DNA of 64,000 nt from Rhododendron vialii (GCF_030253575.1 NC_080568.1:4749501-4813500), one strand, 5' to 3'. Positions 10,846 through 22,262 are shown, numbered from the stretch's first letter. Numbers and translations are program-made. Notes: a model not told the origin generated them from the letters alone.

Positions 10846-11079
10846 CCCTGCAAATCTTCCTTGTGAATAGCAAGGCTTGGGTTCCCATTTTGTTAACCCA
10901 TCATGTGAAGTGGGTGTAATTAGGGTCAGTTCATATAGAGTTTTGCTCCAATTTTAATTAGACTCTCCGCAAGTGGGCGGTAAAATAGAACCCCCAAGTT
11001 TCGTTGAGGTATGCGTAGTTGGCCCATAATTTCCCAACAAATTTTCACTTCAATTATTATTGTTATTTCTCTATTTATT

Positions 11080-11590
11080 TCTTTCCATTCATTACGGAAA
11101 AACCTCTCTCAGAATCCTGATTAGACAAATGTTTCACCCAATCGATCAATAGTCGATATGTAGTACTCCCTCCGTCCCTAATTAACTGTCCATGTTACTA
11201 TTCCGGACATTTTAAAAAATCATTTATATCTTCTAAAGTATAATATTTTTTATATGCAATATAGATTTTATTTGATAGATTTCGATTGATTCTATTAGAC
11301 AAAATTTTGAAAATTATGAAAAAACAGTATAAATTAAAAGATATAACTCATTTAAAAAATTTTGGAAAAAGTGAAAGTGGACGGTTAATTAGGAATGGAG
11401 GGAGTATTATTTTTAAACTTGAAAGTTGCACAAAACTGCGTAGGGGGACTAATTTATTTCTTTCCACTCATTACAGAAAAACCTCCCTCAAAATTCTGAT
11501 CAGACAAATGTTTCACCCAATTGATCAATAGTCGATATGTAGTATTATTTTTAAACTTGAAAGTTGCACAAAACTTCGTTGAATGACTAA
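11080..11590 (+). repeat. tandem duplication, one copy carrying a MITE
   Basis: A unit of about 140 bases occurs twice. Copy 1 runs 11080-11163 and continues at 11407-11449. Copy 2 runs 11450-11590 without interruption. Shared blocks include CAATAGTCGATATGTAG and TTTAAACTTGAAAGTTGCAC. The only large difference is the MITE at 11166-11404 in copy 1. A MITE-like end GACGGAAGGAGTA follows copy 2 at about 11599-11611. Confidence 0.85.
11166..11404. mobile_element. Stowaway-like MITE with paralogous empty site
   Basis: It begins CTCCCTCCGTCCC and ends GGAATGGAGGGAG, with TA at 11164-11165 and 11405-11406. Copy 2 of the surrounding duplication reads GATATGTAGTATTATTT with a single TA at the corresponding point, so the insertion boundaries and the TA duplication are shown directly. 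Confidence 0.9.
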
Positions 11591-12019
11591 TTTTACGGGA
11601 CGGAAGGAGTAATAAGTGAACGAAGATATCAACTTTACATCTGTTACTGCAAACCTTCCAAGGTCAGTAGCAGAGTAGTCTGTGCAATGGGTCTTCTTTT
11701 CCTCATCATTTTGTCCCTGTAAAACTAGGCATCATCTAGGGTGCATGGGCCTACATGACTCCAATTCATTACGTGGGCTGAAACCAAATACTAAATGCCT
11801 GCCAAATACAGTAAGTAAATGCCTGCCTGCTAATTAATCCCTCCTTATCTGTAAAATGATGCGCATGCGGAAAACTGTCGGCCCAAATTTCTCGGGTCCT
11901 AAAAATTGAATTCGCAGAGGCTTTTGTCCGACGATTGTGTAGCGCTTAGAGCGTGAGTTCTTATGTTCAACTTCTGGCCTCGTTTGATAACAGTGAGTTA
12001 ATGATGGTTGGATTTCGTA

Positions 12020-12270
12020 TTCTATTGTCTCTGTTGCTAAATGAGAGTCCATGTTATTATTCCGGTCACTTCGAAAAATTGTTTATATCTTTTAATTTAT
12101 AATGTAAAAAATATTCAATATGAATATTATTTGATATGTTTTAGTCACTTTTGTTAGACAATTTTTTTAAAATTATAAAATTTATTACTATAAATTGAAA
12201 GATATAAACAAAATAAAAATAACAGGAAAAAATGAAAGTGAAAGTGAACTCTCATTTAGGAACGGAGGGG
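12020..12270. mobile_element. Stowaway-like MITE, left end eroded
   Basis: TGCTAAATGAGAGT at the left and ACTCTCATTTAGGAACGGAGGGG at the right are inverted, with TA at each side. The internal text (TTATATCTTTTAATTTATAATG) resembles the MITE at 11166-11404, so the two are one family. The left terminus has drifted from CTCCCTCCGTTCC. Confidence 0.7.
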
Positions 12271-12917
12271 TATTATCTTACCCAGAAAAACAAGAAGAAG
12301 AGATCTAGTTTAATTTTGAAAGTATCATACAAAGAATTTAAAATTTTGAAAAATTCAAGAAATAATAGGTATACACATTTTTTTGAAAGTCTAAATAGTG
12401 ACATGAACAATTATTTCAGTATGAATGAAGTACTACCTAAGAGATTTCGCACATGAGATGTAGGTGGAATCAAACACGTACATCTTGGACATTAACCGCG
12501 ATTTCTTTTTCCCTCGCTAAATCCTATTTTTTCGCGCTTAACACAATGGGCAACCTTCTCTGAACTCCACCTCAAATTATTATTTTTAAGTCCTCGAAAA
12601 TATTCAATAAATTGGATTCTCAAATAAAATATAATGATCATTTTCTCATAATACCTCACATTTTCCTTAACAGAACGAGGCTGAATATTTGACGGTAATT
12701 AATGGTTGTGCCCTGAGCATCGTTAGAGAGAGCTTTATTACATGAGTACTGCAGATGGTAAATAGTAATAAATACAGTGGTAAATGAGATTATAATAATT
12801 TATTTTCTGACCCCACCACCATCCATATTCTTTAGATCTGAAGCTTTTATTTAAGCCACTCGCAGTCTTTGTCACCTCCTCTGTTGTTCATGTTCAATGA
12901 AATTTTACCAAAGTAAC

Positions 12918-13150
12918 GAGAAAATTTTCAGTGCCGGGTGGGCATGGCGATGTGGTGCCCGTGCGTGCATCTCGGCTATTCAACGTGTTTTGGACGATCC
13001 AAATTTGTTTGGGTTTGAGGGGGTATTTTGGTAAATTTGTACTAAAAAATTCTCCAAACAAATCTAGGGCGTCCAAAACATATTTGGACGACTGCGATGC
13101 GCGCACAGACATCACGTTTCCGTGCCCATTTGGCACTAAAAAATTTCTCC
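12918..13150. mobile_element. hAT-type MITE with GTGCCGGGTGGG ends, copy 1
   Basis: Inverted ends GAGAAAATTTTCAGTGCC / GGCACTAAAAAATTTCTCC are flanked by a perfect 8-bp duplication AAAGTAAC (12910-12917, 13151-13158). The same TIR class recurs at 46890-47097. The frames on both strands are products of the inverted repeat. Confidence 0.85.
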
Positions 13151-13782
13151 AAAGTAACACTTAACATTTACTAAATATATGTAAGCACGGTGCGAAGTAT
13201 ATAAATGTAGAGAATAAGGGGAATCAGAAATGTATCTTGAGAATCTTTGGGAAAATATTTCAGATACCACATTTTTTTAGTTCTATTTATGAAGACAAGA
13301 AAATGGAAGTCAGGATTTATTCGTAGAAAATTATTATAGGTAACTAATGTATATTAAAAACATGCATATGTGTGTGTGCGCGCGTATTGATTTTATAATA
13401 ATACGTATCAAAATTATTTAGTCCTAGAAAAGATGATTGAGTATCCACACTAAAGGAAAAAGAAAAGACCAATTGGAAAAATAAATAGAAAGATGATTGA
13501 GTTAAGGTAATATTGATTAGTAATACATACACATATTCCGTAGGAATTTCAAACTTTCACATTAGAAAATAGATTTTTATAGGTCATCCAGTTTCACATT
13601 GAAATAAATAGCAAGTGGATGGTTTAGGCCTCATTTGATAGATTATGGATATTTTTATAGATCTAGATTTGATTAATAAAATCTTTTTCGCCGTTCAAAT
13701 GGTTTAAGCCTCATTTGGCATAATTTCTTGTCAACTTTTTGGCACGGTCTTTTTAGTTATTCTCTTAATCTTTACTCACAGG

Positions 13783-15678
13783 CAATGGCGGAACCAGGAA
13801 TTGATTCTGCCCTGGGCTAATCCCAAAAAAATTTGGTGGGAAAAATTGCGTGTATAATATGCATATACTGGTAATCTCTATGAAATAAGGCTTGTACGTA
13901 ATCTATTCATGCACCGCGCATATTTCTAGCACCATCATACCCTTGACCTCGCATATTGTGAATGTCCAGATTATAACGAGTGAAGATATCGGATATTTAT
14001 TTTTTAAGAGTTAATGCAGTGATATTTAACATGCGTAATATGAAAAAAAACGCTCCCATAAAAACCCTTAGATATCAACAAATCTCAAAAAATGCTCCAG
14101 TTTTTTTTCATGTTCCATATAATTTAGTGTTCTGCATCAACTAAATTAATAAAAATCTAAGCACACCGGTTAGTTATTTGCATTTAACAACATAATAGTA
14201 AATCTAAGCACACCAGCCAATTTCACTGGGTTTTCATGAAATTCCTTGAGTTGATTTAACTGGATTTTCAGCCGTAAACAATCTGTTGGCCCAAATAGCA
14301 ACCCAAGAGAGGGGGTGAATTGGGTATCTCAAATATAACACGGAATTTTAAAAAATTAATTGCAATCTATTCAACTACAATTCCAATTTCAATGATGTTC
14401 TATTCTACTCATGCAATATTGATATGCAAAACGGAAAATAAAGAAAGTAGGGAAGAGAGAATCAAACGCAAGGATTTATAGTGGTTCGGTCCGCAACTTC
14501 ACGGCCTAATCCACTCCCCAAGCGTCCAACTCGGGATTTGCTGCACTATCTCCAATAGTTACAATCTTCTAGCTTCGCCTAGACAACCTTTACAACGAGC
14601 AATCTATCCCAGGTCGCTCCGACTAATTTTGACTCCGGTGCTAGTCACACCTAACCCAACTAGTTTTGACTCCAGTGCTAGTAACACCTAACCACCAAGT
14701 GATTTTCTCTCCAAAATCACTCACAAAAAGTAAATCACTCACAAGAGTATGAATAAGAGTGTACAATCCCTTTTACAATAAATATCAAAATAAGAACTCT
14801 CTCACACAAGTGTATGGATGTCAAGATGAAAGAATAGAGTACTGAGAGATTGGTGTATTCCTTAGAATATTTCTGTGAAGCTCACCGGTCTATGCCTTTT
14901 TTCTTCCTTGGCCTTGTATATAGTCTTCAACATATGAACGTTGGAAGCATTCAATCACAATTGAAAATACTCTGATACATTATGCCTTTGATTGGAAACA
15001 TATCCAAGTCCACACAAATCCATTCCTTTTGTGTACTAGCCGTTGAACCCATTAGGAAGCCATACTCCGATCCACTTGACTTGTTCCCATTATTTAGCCA
15101 TTAGACATAATTAAGCTCCAAGTAGTCTTCTATGTTCCTCCTTAATTAATATTTGCTTTCCATAGGAGTCCTTATAGCCAATCAAAACTTAGGAGAAGAT
15201 TTGTCTTTAATCTTCTTCCTTTTAATTTCATTCTTGACTATTGGAGATGGGAGTTTTGATGTAGAGTATTTCCTTGTGTAGCTCAATCAAATTCTACAAA
15301 ATAAACATTATTCAAATCAATAGCAAATAATATTAATTATATTTCTCTTCAATAAAATTTACTTTGTTATCATCAAAATCGATAAGGTTTTCATAGAAAT
15401 TTTTGGGCTAACACAATCAACAAGAACCCAGACCTTGACGTTGGTAGAGAGGGAGAGATCGAACACAAGAATAGAAAGAACGTAGGTGAGAGGGAGAAAA
15501 CGTCATGTTAACAGAGAGGCTGAGAAGGTAGGACCAAAATGGGTTGGACTAAAAACAAAGGAATTGGGCTAAAATTATTTGGAATAAAAATATACATATA
15601 ATTTTATTTTATTTTTGGGTTTTTTGAAAAACCACCTAGGCTATAGCCCAGTGGAGCCTCCAAGTGGTTCCGCCCTTG
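13783..15678. mobile_element. non-autonomous hAT element containing a solo LTR
   Basis: It starts CAATGGCGGAACCA and ends GGTTCCGCCCTTG, with a perfect 8-bp duplication CTCACAGG (13775-13782, 15679-15686). Of its 1896 bases, 1130 belong to the nested solo LTR at 14284-15413, leaving about 770 bases with no transposase. Confidence 0.85.
14284..15413 (+). mobile_element. solo LTR (TGTTGGCCC..GGGCTAACA)
   Basis: TG..CA ends and a perfect 5-bp duplication CAATC (14279-14283, 15414-15418) bound a 1130-base sequence. The early AGAGGGGGTGAATTGGG text is typical of Copia-type (SIRE-like) LTRs; that assignment is from family knowledge and is less certain than the solo-LTR call. No internal retrotransposon domain remains. 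Confidence 0.85.
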
Positions 15679-16216
15679 CTCACAGGGTATAATTTTTACA
15701 TCAAATCCTTCGGCTTGGCGAATAGAGGAGTTGATTTAACATTTAATTTGTAATTTAGTTAATGCAAGCATGGTGCGAAGCATATAGATGTCGAAAATAG
15801 CGGAAATAAAAAATGTAAGGAAATCTTCAAGAATCTTTGGAGAATATTTCAGACACAACATTTTTAGTTCTGTTTGTGAAGACTTGCTTTTCTACATTTC
15901 CTCCGCGATTTCTGCGTTGGAGGTGATTTCTTGGCCATCTAGTTGCATGAGACGTTTTTTGTGCACACAGTATCCTCTATCTGGAGTCACTAATTGATTG
16001 GTATGAATCAATTTCTATATGAAGCCTTGTCAACAATGGAACCACCGTAATAGCTGCCGACTGATACAATTCGCATTTGCATTTCCATTTCAGATATCTA
16101 ACCGTCTAATCAATTTATCACTGGTATAATCTTCATTTGAATTATCAATTTATCACTGTGTAACCTTTATGTGTCCCATTCATGTGCGATAGATCTTTTT
16201 CCAATTGTGTTACATG

Positions 16217-16576
16217 TAGGGGTGGAAATTTCCAACACGACACGAACACGAAATGAAGTTAGTGGGTTAGGGTCAGCTATTTTTGACACGGAACATGAAT
16301 ATGACACTATACGATAACACGAAAAGCTAAACAGGTCGGGTTAGGGTTGAGAAAATTCTGACACGAACACGACACGACACGACACGAGAATTTATGAAAG
16401 GACACGACATGGAGTTAGCGGATTAGTGTCGGCTATTTCTGACACGAAACACGAATATAACACGACACGATAACATAAAAAGTTAAACATGTCGGGTTAG
16501 GATTGAGAAATTTCTGACACAAACACAAAAGGATACGACACAAACACGAGAGGACACGACACAATGCCCACCTCTA
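16217..16576. mobile_element. hAT-like element of GACACGA repeats
   Basis: It starts TAGGGGTGG and ends CCCACCTCTA, flanked by GTTACATG and GTTGTATG (6 of 8 match). The interior holds two long copies (about 16258-16375 and 16413-16530) of a unit with TCGGGTTAGG, GACACGAA and ACACGACACGA. It has no coding capacity. Confidence 0.65.
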
Positions 16577-17339
16577 GTTGTATGTCCTCTCGTAAAAAAA
16601 ACGAAGCCGTGTTGCTTTACTCTTGCCTTCAATAATATCCAAACCCTACTCATGCGCCACGTGGGCTTGTTGTGCCCATACGTGGAGGAATTATGATCCC
16701 CAGCCTTCTCTCTCTCTCTCTCTCTCGCTCTCTCATAAAGTCTGGTAGACCGGGAAGAGAACGGGGACTGGTGGGATCCCTTCTAGTTCTAGCCATTCTT
16801 TAACAGTACCTGATTTTTGCCTTGAGTTGTAGGGTACTCCTGCCCTTTAGCATTGCGGCTGCCCCGTGCAACAGTTGACTTTTGTTTGTTCACATTCTGT
16901 TCTAGTATGCCCTCCTTGAGGGATATGATCCCGTCTATGAAGGAGTGGTGGCACGTGACACTCCCGATTTTTAAAAAAAGTGTTTTATTTTACCTAAACG
17001 GTTTATGCAGCTATTGACATTCCAAGTCCCAACAACTTATTTAATATTTATCCACACAAATGCTGAAAATATAATGATTCGAAAGACCAAAAATTAATGA
17101 AAAACAAAGACTGTATAAGAATTGAATCAAATCTTTATTCTTTTTTAACGAAAAACAAAGTCCAACACAAACTTTGACTTACTAATTAACCTTGCTGTTC
17201 ATATTTTTTCAAAAGATATTTAACAATACTAGTAGGCTTGCATTAAACACCACCACCCCAATCTAGATACTAGTTCTGCCATTGACCGTAGTGTGGATGT
17301 AAATATGTTTAAAATATTGGATGAAATGATTTCATATTA
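16577..17339. other. intergenic, no gene seen
   Basis: Only a short CT microsatellite (about 16708-16735) was noted. No reading frame with family features. Confidence 0.5.
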
Positions 17340-17592
17340 GTCTAGGCTCCGTTTCGGAAATAAAAATAAGTATTTATTTTTTAAGAAGGTAATTTCAAGT
17401 TCAATAATAGTGTATTTACGCAAATAATTTTTCTAGCAATATGGATCTTATTTGATAGGAGTAAATTTTATCGAGATCTTTTATACGGTGTAAAAAAAAT
17501 AAAAAATTTATTTTTTATTTACATTATTTTTGAGTTTAAAAATATGAAATAAGTACTTATTTTTTAAGAAGGTGTTCTAGAATGGGACCTAA
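17340..17592. mobile_element. MITE with TAGG(C/T)CCGTTTCGGAA-like ends
   Basis: The left end GGCTCCGTTTCGGAA and right end TTCTAGAATGGGACCTAA are loosely inverted. Just inside each end stands a direct repeat ATAAGTAYTTATTTTTTAAGAAGGT-like block of about 26 bases. A-rich interior, no gene. Confidence 0.45.
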
Positions 17593-17881
17593 GAATATTA
17601 GTTATAGAGATATTTAAGTATATCATATGCGGAGTATATTACACGACCATCTATTTCAGATGTACTCGTGGGGTGTGAGATTATTTTCTGAACTTCACCC
17701 TCTCACGAAGGCCAAGAGGTCCTTAATTTGTACCAAAATTTGGTGACCCATTTACCAAAGTGTTTTCAATTACAGTATCAGAATATCAAAACATGATCAT
17801 GCGGTTGAAAACTACTTGGTATATGGATCCACTAAATTTTCGGTACAGAGAATCTTCAGTCTCCACGAAAGTGGTAGGACA

Positions 17882-18309
17882 CAGGGCCGGCCTTGAGGCC
17901 TGAGCCTTGGGCATTTAAAAAAATTCAAATTTTAGGGTCACTCCAATATTATTTGTAAATTAGTATCTATATTATTTGTTCGTTTTATAACACAAATCTC
18001 TTTGTTAGCTCAGTGATAAGTTGATTTTAATCCATATGGAATTTCCGAGTTTGAGTCTTTTGGGCAGCTTTATTTTTGAAATATTTTTTTCCCAAAAATT
18101 ATGCTATTGTAACTGTCAGGTTTTGAAACCAAGTCAAGTAGAATTCAAGCCAATAACTTTGGCTACTAGTGACAAAGCAATTAACATGCATTATGAAGTT
18201 TAAAGTAGCAATATAAAGAAATACTTTTATCATTGTTCAATTTTAAAAAGACGTAGGGTACCATCCTACAATTTAGCCTTGGGCATCTAAGTTCATTGGC
18301 CCGGCCCCA
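17882..18309. mobile_element. non-autonomous hAT with tRNA-like core (relative of 5535-5841)
   Basis: It begins CAGGGCCGGCC and ends with the near-inverse GGCCCGGCCCCA. Flanks GTAGGACA (17874-17881) and GTAGGACG (18310-18317) match at 7 of 8. The core at 18005-18057 contains TTAGCTCAGTGATAAG, close to a tRNA A box, and GAGTTTGAGTC, a degenerate B box. The 60-residue plus-strand frame across it is not a credible gene. Confidence 0.75.
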
Positions 18310-19007
18310 GTAGGACGTATATAGCAAAAGATACACTTTTTATAAGATGTAGGTGACAATACCGCATGAGCATGGAATAAGTTTTGTACTCGAAACAGAG
18401 GCCAACCTCGTGCTTAAAAAGAAAATTACAATCAATGAAACTTGGGATGTATTTTGAATGTCTGCTTTCTATAAGAATTTAAGGAGAAAACAAAAGACGA
18501 AAAAGCAAAATTAAGCAGAGGCCGTTATAATTAAATACTGTAAAGTTTACATGCATGCTTAACTTAATTTGAACATGTGTGTTTTCATTATATTATTTGA
18601 TACAGGCTAATGACAATAGTCAGATTGTTTTTGCTAAGTAATATTTTAGATTATGTAAGTAAGGAGAATGAACTGCATGTCTAAAAATTCATAAAAACAT
18701 TAATTTTAATTAGTTTGTTTAATGGACACGCTTAGTCGCCAAAACCTTTAGTTGAGTAGCTATTAGAACCGAATGAAGCCTATACTTCAAAATAACATCT
18801 AGCGGCCGAGATAAGATTTTGACCACAGATTATAGAAATGAACGATTTGGATCGAGCGCTAGTTCACTCCTGCACTACATGATCTCCTTGTTTGACGGAT
18901 GGAGTATCAGTATTTGTGGTGGGACCAAGATGGCCCCGTAAATAAATAAACAAGACCAGACCCACTGATCAAATTCCGCCCAAAGCCTTTTGTTTCATTT
19001 TTCAAAA

Positions 19008-19048
<41 letters not shown>

Positions 19049-19204
19049 GTCCAGCTTTCTTTTCCAATATTTTCTCTTGACAAAATCGATGCAATCTATT
19101 TCTAGTGGAGCATATAAATCAATCCGGCGGCGTATCTAGTCTGTTTTCTACTAGTACTTCATTAATGTGAAACAGTGAAACAATATACTATTTTATATAT
19201 CGGT
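18310..19204. other. intergenic, no gene seen
   Basis: AT-rich. A CT microsatellite lies at about 19013-19045. Nothing else could be supported. Confidence 0.5.
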
Positions 19205-19211
19205 CTTGCTA

Positions 19212-19340
19212 TTGTCAGCTCAATGGGCTGACGATAAACACACTATAAGACAAGAAAAACGCGCATTTTTGTGTACTTTTTATACCCTTTAACACACATT
19301 CACACTCTTACTATTGTCAGCCCATTGAGCTGATTTTAAA
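19212..19340. repeat. small inverted-repeat element around TCAGCTCAATGGGCTGA
   Basis: GCTATTGTCAGCTCAATGGG near 19207-19227 and its partially inverted partner ACTATTGTCAGCCCATTGAG near 19311-19331 bracket about 100 bases. Each is itself palindromic. Too short to classify. Confidence 0.4.
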
Positions 19341-19572
19341 ATTTTCCTTTATATATAAAAGATTCTGTGGCCATTAATTTTTGCTTTCTTATTTTTTCTG
19401 TGCTTAGATAGCCATCGTTTTATTCTCCGTGCAATAAAGTTCCCAATTTCTCCAAGTATGAGTTACGGATAAAAATAGTAGTACTTTTTCCGTTCTTTTA
19501 AATTCAACTTTTTATTCAGACATCATCATTACACTTTACAAATTTTAACTTTTCACAAATGCCCTCCACTTT

Positions 19573-19728
19573 AAAATTGAAACAAAAATTCTACAACCAC
19601 ACTTAAATACACATTTTATCACAAAACACAAGGGTCCCACACATACAGTGTGTGTGGGACCCTTGTGTTTTGTATGAAGGTGTGTAACTTTGGGTGTGAT
19701 TGTAGCATCTCTCAAATTGAAAAGAGTT
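19573..19728. repeat. foldback with perfect 23-bp hairpin inside the mariner leader
   Basis: 19621-19643 and 19651-19673 are perfect inverted repeats (CACAAGGGTCCCACACA core) around a 7-base loop. Weaker pairing extends to about 19573 and 19728 (CTACAACCACAC against GTGTGATTGTAG). Probably a small nested MITE. Confidence 0.75.
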
Positions 19729-20184
19729 GACGTGGACGGTGGACAATTAGTGTAACAGATTCCTTTACTTTGGAGGCGCTAAATTTTGGGCGCCATTTTG
19801 AAATGCTTCTCTGTTTTGGGAAGTGGGAAACTCCTCATTGTAAATTGAAAATGGAAAATGATTTTGCTACTCCCTTTTTTATTAACGACACTCCTCTATA
19901 AGTGTATTTTTGCACAAAAAATACACTTGCAGGGGAGTGGCGATTACAAAAAAAAGAAGTGGCAAAATCAGCAGCCTTGAAAATCTTCTCCAAAATTATT
20001 GGCGGGTTTTTCCAGAAAAAAGTCTCCTAAACAAGAGGCGGGTATTCCTTCTATTTCTTCTAAAAAAAAGGCGCGAATTTCTCGTAAAACAATTGGAATA
20101 TATAAAGACAACTAACCATTTCCAATTTAACTCTACTTCTTCCTTTCCTTTTTTAAAACCTTTGCCTACCTTTTTGAATCCATC

Positions 20185-21471
20185 ATGGATTCTTCCTCCC
20201 AAAACACTTCCATTAATCCCAGATCAAAAAAGAATCTGACGGCTGAACAACGCCAAACAATCTTTGAAACTTTGTTGATAGAAAGTCAACAAGGTGGAGT
20301 TCTCAAACTAAAAAGAGGTAGTTTTACTAAAGTTGCTGCAACGTTCTCGGTGAACCCGAAAACAATTCAGCGAATTTGGCGACAAGGGAAAGCTTGCATA
20401 GCAAACGGCTTGGCTGTCAATGTATTGAGCCGAAAGCCAATGAGGGTTGGCCGCAAGCGTATTGAAATCGATGTCAATGAATTCATTGGACTTGATTTTC
20501 GTCGACGCACTAACATTCGCTCACTGTCAAGTTCGTTGCACATCCCGAAATCAGTTGTGCACAGGAGGATAAAAGAAGGTGAGATCAGAGCACATTCAAA
20601 TGCCTTGAAGCCATATTTAACTGAAGCATGTAAGAAAGCAAGACTTAAGTTTTGAGTTTCAATGCTTGAGCCAACAAGTCTCGAAAGCCAGCCAATGTTC
20701 AAAAATATGTATGACCATGTGCATATTGATGAGAAATGGTTTTACTTGTCTAAAGTATCGGAAAGGTACTATCTACTTCCACAAGAAGAGGAACCAGTGC
20801 GCACTTGCAAAAGCAAAAAATTTATCACAAAAGTCATGTTTCTGGCAGCTGTAGCTCGACCAAGATTTGATTGTTATGGAAATGAAGTGTTCTCCGGTAA
20901 GATAGGAATTTTTCCTTTCACGTTCAAGGAACCGGCAAAGCGAAATAGTAAAAATCGAGTGGCTGGTACATTGGAGACTAAGGCGATTGTATCGGTAACT
21001 AAAGATGTCATCTGCTCGTGTTTGATTGAACAAGTTCTACCAGCTATTCGATCAAAATGGCCAAGTTCAGGAGCAACGGATCCTATTTACATCCAACAAG
21101 ATAATGCAGAACCACATATCAGTCCATTAGATGCTGATTTTGTTGAAGCTGCAAGTAAGGATGGATTCAATATTTGCTTAACTTTTCAACCTACTAACAG
21201 TCCAGATATGAACGTTTTAGATCTTGGTTATTTTCGGGCAATACGATCTCTTCAACATCAAGAAGCACCCGCAACTACTGATGCGCTTGTTCATGCCGTG
21301 GAGAAATCATTTGAAGAATTGTCATCAGATTGTCTCAATCGTGTATTTTTATGGTTACAAGCTTGCATGATTGAGGTGATGAAAGTTAATGGGGGGAACA
21401 ACTACAAATTGCCACATCGGAAAAAGCCAACTGTTAAGAGATGGTTTTGTTCTTCCTGCCCTCCCATGTGA
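20185..21471 (+). pseudogene. mariner-like transposase (DD39D), one in-frame stop
   Basis: A single frame of 428 codons before the final stop, close to full length for plant mariner transposases, which cut and paste the element at TA sites. The N-terminal ~150 residues hold the helix-turn-helix DNA-binding region (KTIQRIWRQGK; later SVVHRRIKEGEIR). The catalytic triad is visible: HIDEKWFY (first D), IQQDNAEPH (second D) and VLDLGYFRAIRSLQ (third D), with exactly 39 residues between the second and third, the plant DD39D pattern. Codon 157 (20653-20655) is TGA where relatives usually have a cysteine codon after ARLKF. No frameshift is present. The start ATG at 20185 follows a 5' leader of about 700 bases. 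Plant mariner identity is secure; loss of function is inferred from the single nonsense codon. Confidence 0.93.
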
Positions 21472-21964
21472 GCTTCAGATTCTAGAAAATGCAATGGCTA
21501 ATCTACAAGAGTGAATCTACTAGTTGTGTGAAGGAGCGTACAACCAGATTCTGTTCTTATTCTCTCATTTTTTTTGTTTCTTTTTTACGCTTAGAGTTGG
21601 AAAAGTATCCCATTTGAAAGTGTTTTTCTCTGTCTCTCTCTTGCAGGTTAGAAGACTGCTTAATTTTTCCTTTTTGCAAAGTTGTTCAGCTTGCTAAGAA
21701 GGCTTTTGGTGGCACTCTTCAAGTCTAGTGCTCTGTATTTTGTGTTTAGGCTGTATTTTGCGATTAGGAAAAGCTTAAATGTATTTAAGATGGGAAAATG
21801 AGAAAAATGGGCGTTGATATGAAGAACTTTTTTTTTGGATCTGATTTGGTTTTTTACTTTTGGGAACCAGTTAGATGATTTGAAGTGTACTCTCTGTTTT
21901 GGGAAATGAAATGAAAGCAGTTGCATCATTTGGAAACCAGTAGTTTTTGGAATTTCCAAAGGGG

Positions 21965-22126
21965 AATGCTACGTACAAAGAAAATTTACCCCGAAAGTAT
22001 TCCGAAAATAGCAATCAATGGTTGAGAATCACTTTGATGATTGGGTCACACACATCAAAGTGAATCTCAACCATTAATTGTTGTTTTCGGGGTACTTTCA
22101 GGGTAAATTTTTTTTGTCCCTAGCAT
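21965..22126. mobile_element. MITE with AATGCTAGGGACA-type ends, nested in the mariner
   Basis: AATGCTACGTACAAAGAAAATT and its near-inverse ending TTGTCCCTAGCATT pair over most of their length, with a central stem AATCACTTTGATG / CATCAAAGTGAATC. The same end type is seen at 37294-37433. Inserted in the 3' noncoding part of the mariner-like element. Confidence 0.75.
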
Positions 22127-22262
22127 TTCTGTTTTGGAATCTAGCTACAAGGGTAAAATAGAAAATGTACTCATTTTTACCCACTAACTTTACAGAATAA
22201 ACACTTATTTAGGGACAGCCTAAAATAGAATAGTGGACCATAAAAAAGGGACGGAGGGAGTA

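Larger units (their letters stand above)
19484..22260 (+). mobile_element. mariner-like element (plant MLE), nearly complete
   Basis: Bounded by TA (19482-19483, 22261-22262). The left end CTTTTTCCGTTCTTTTAA is an eroded form of CTCCCTCCGTCCCTTTTT, and the right end is AAAGGGACGGAGGGAG. It carries a mariner transposase frame at 20185-21471. Both subterminal regions match the 271-bp Stowaway MITEs at 8567-8837 and 59306-59576. Two foldback sequences (about 19573-19728 and 21965-22126) are nested in its non-coding flanks. One premature stop makes this copy probably immobile by itself. Confidence 0.8.
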
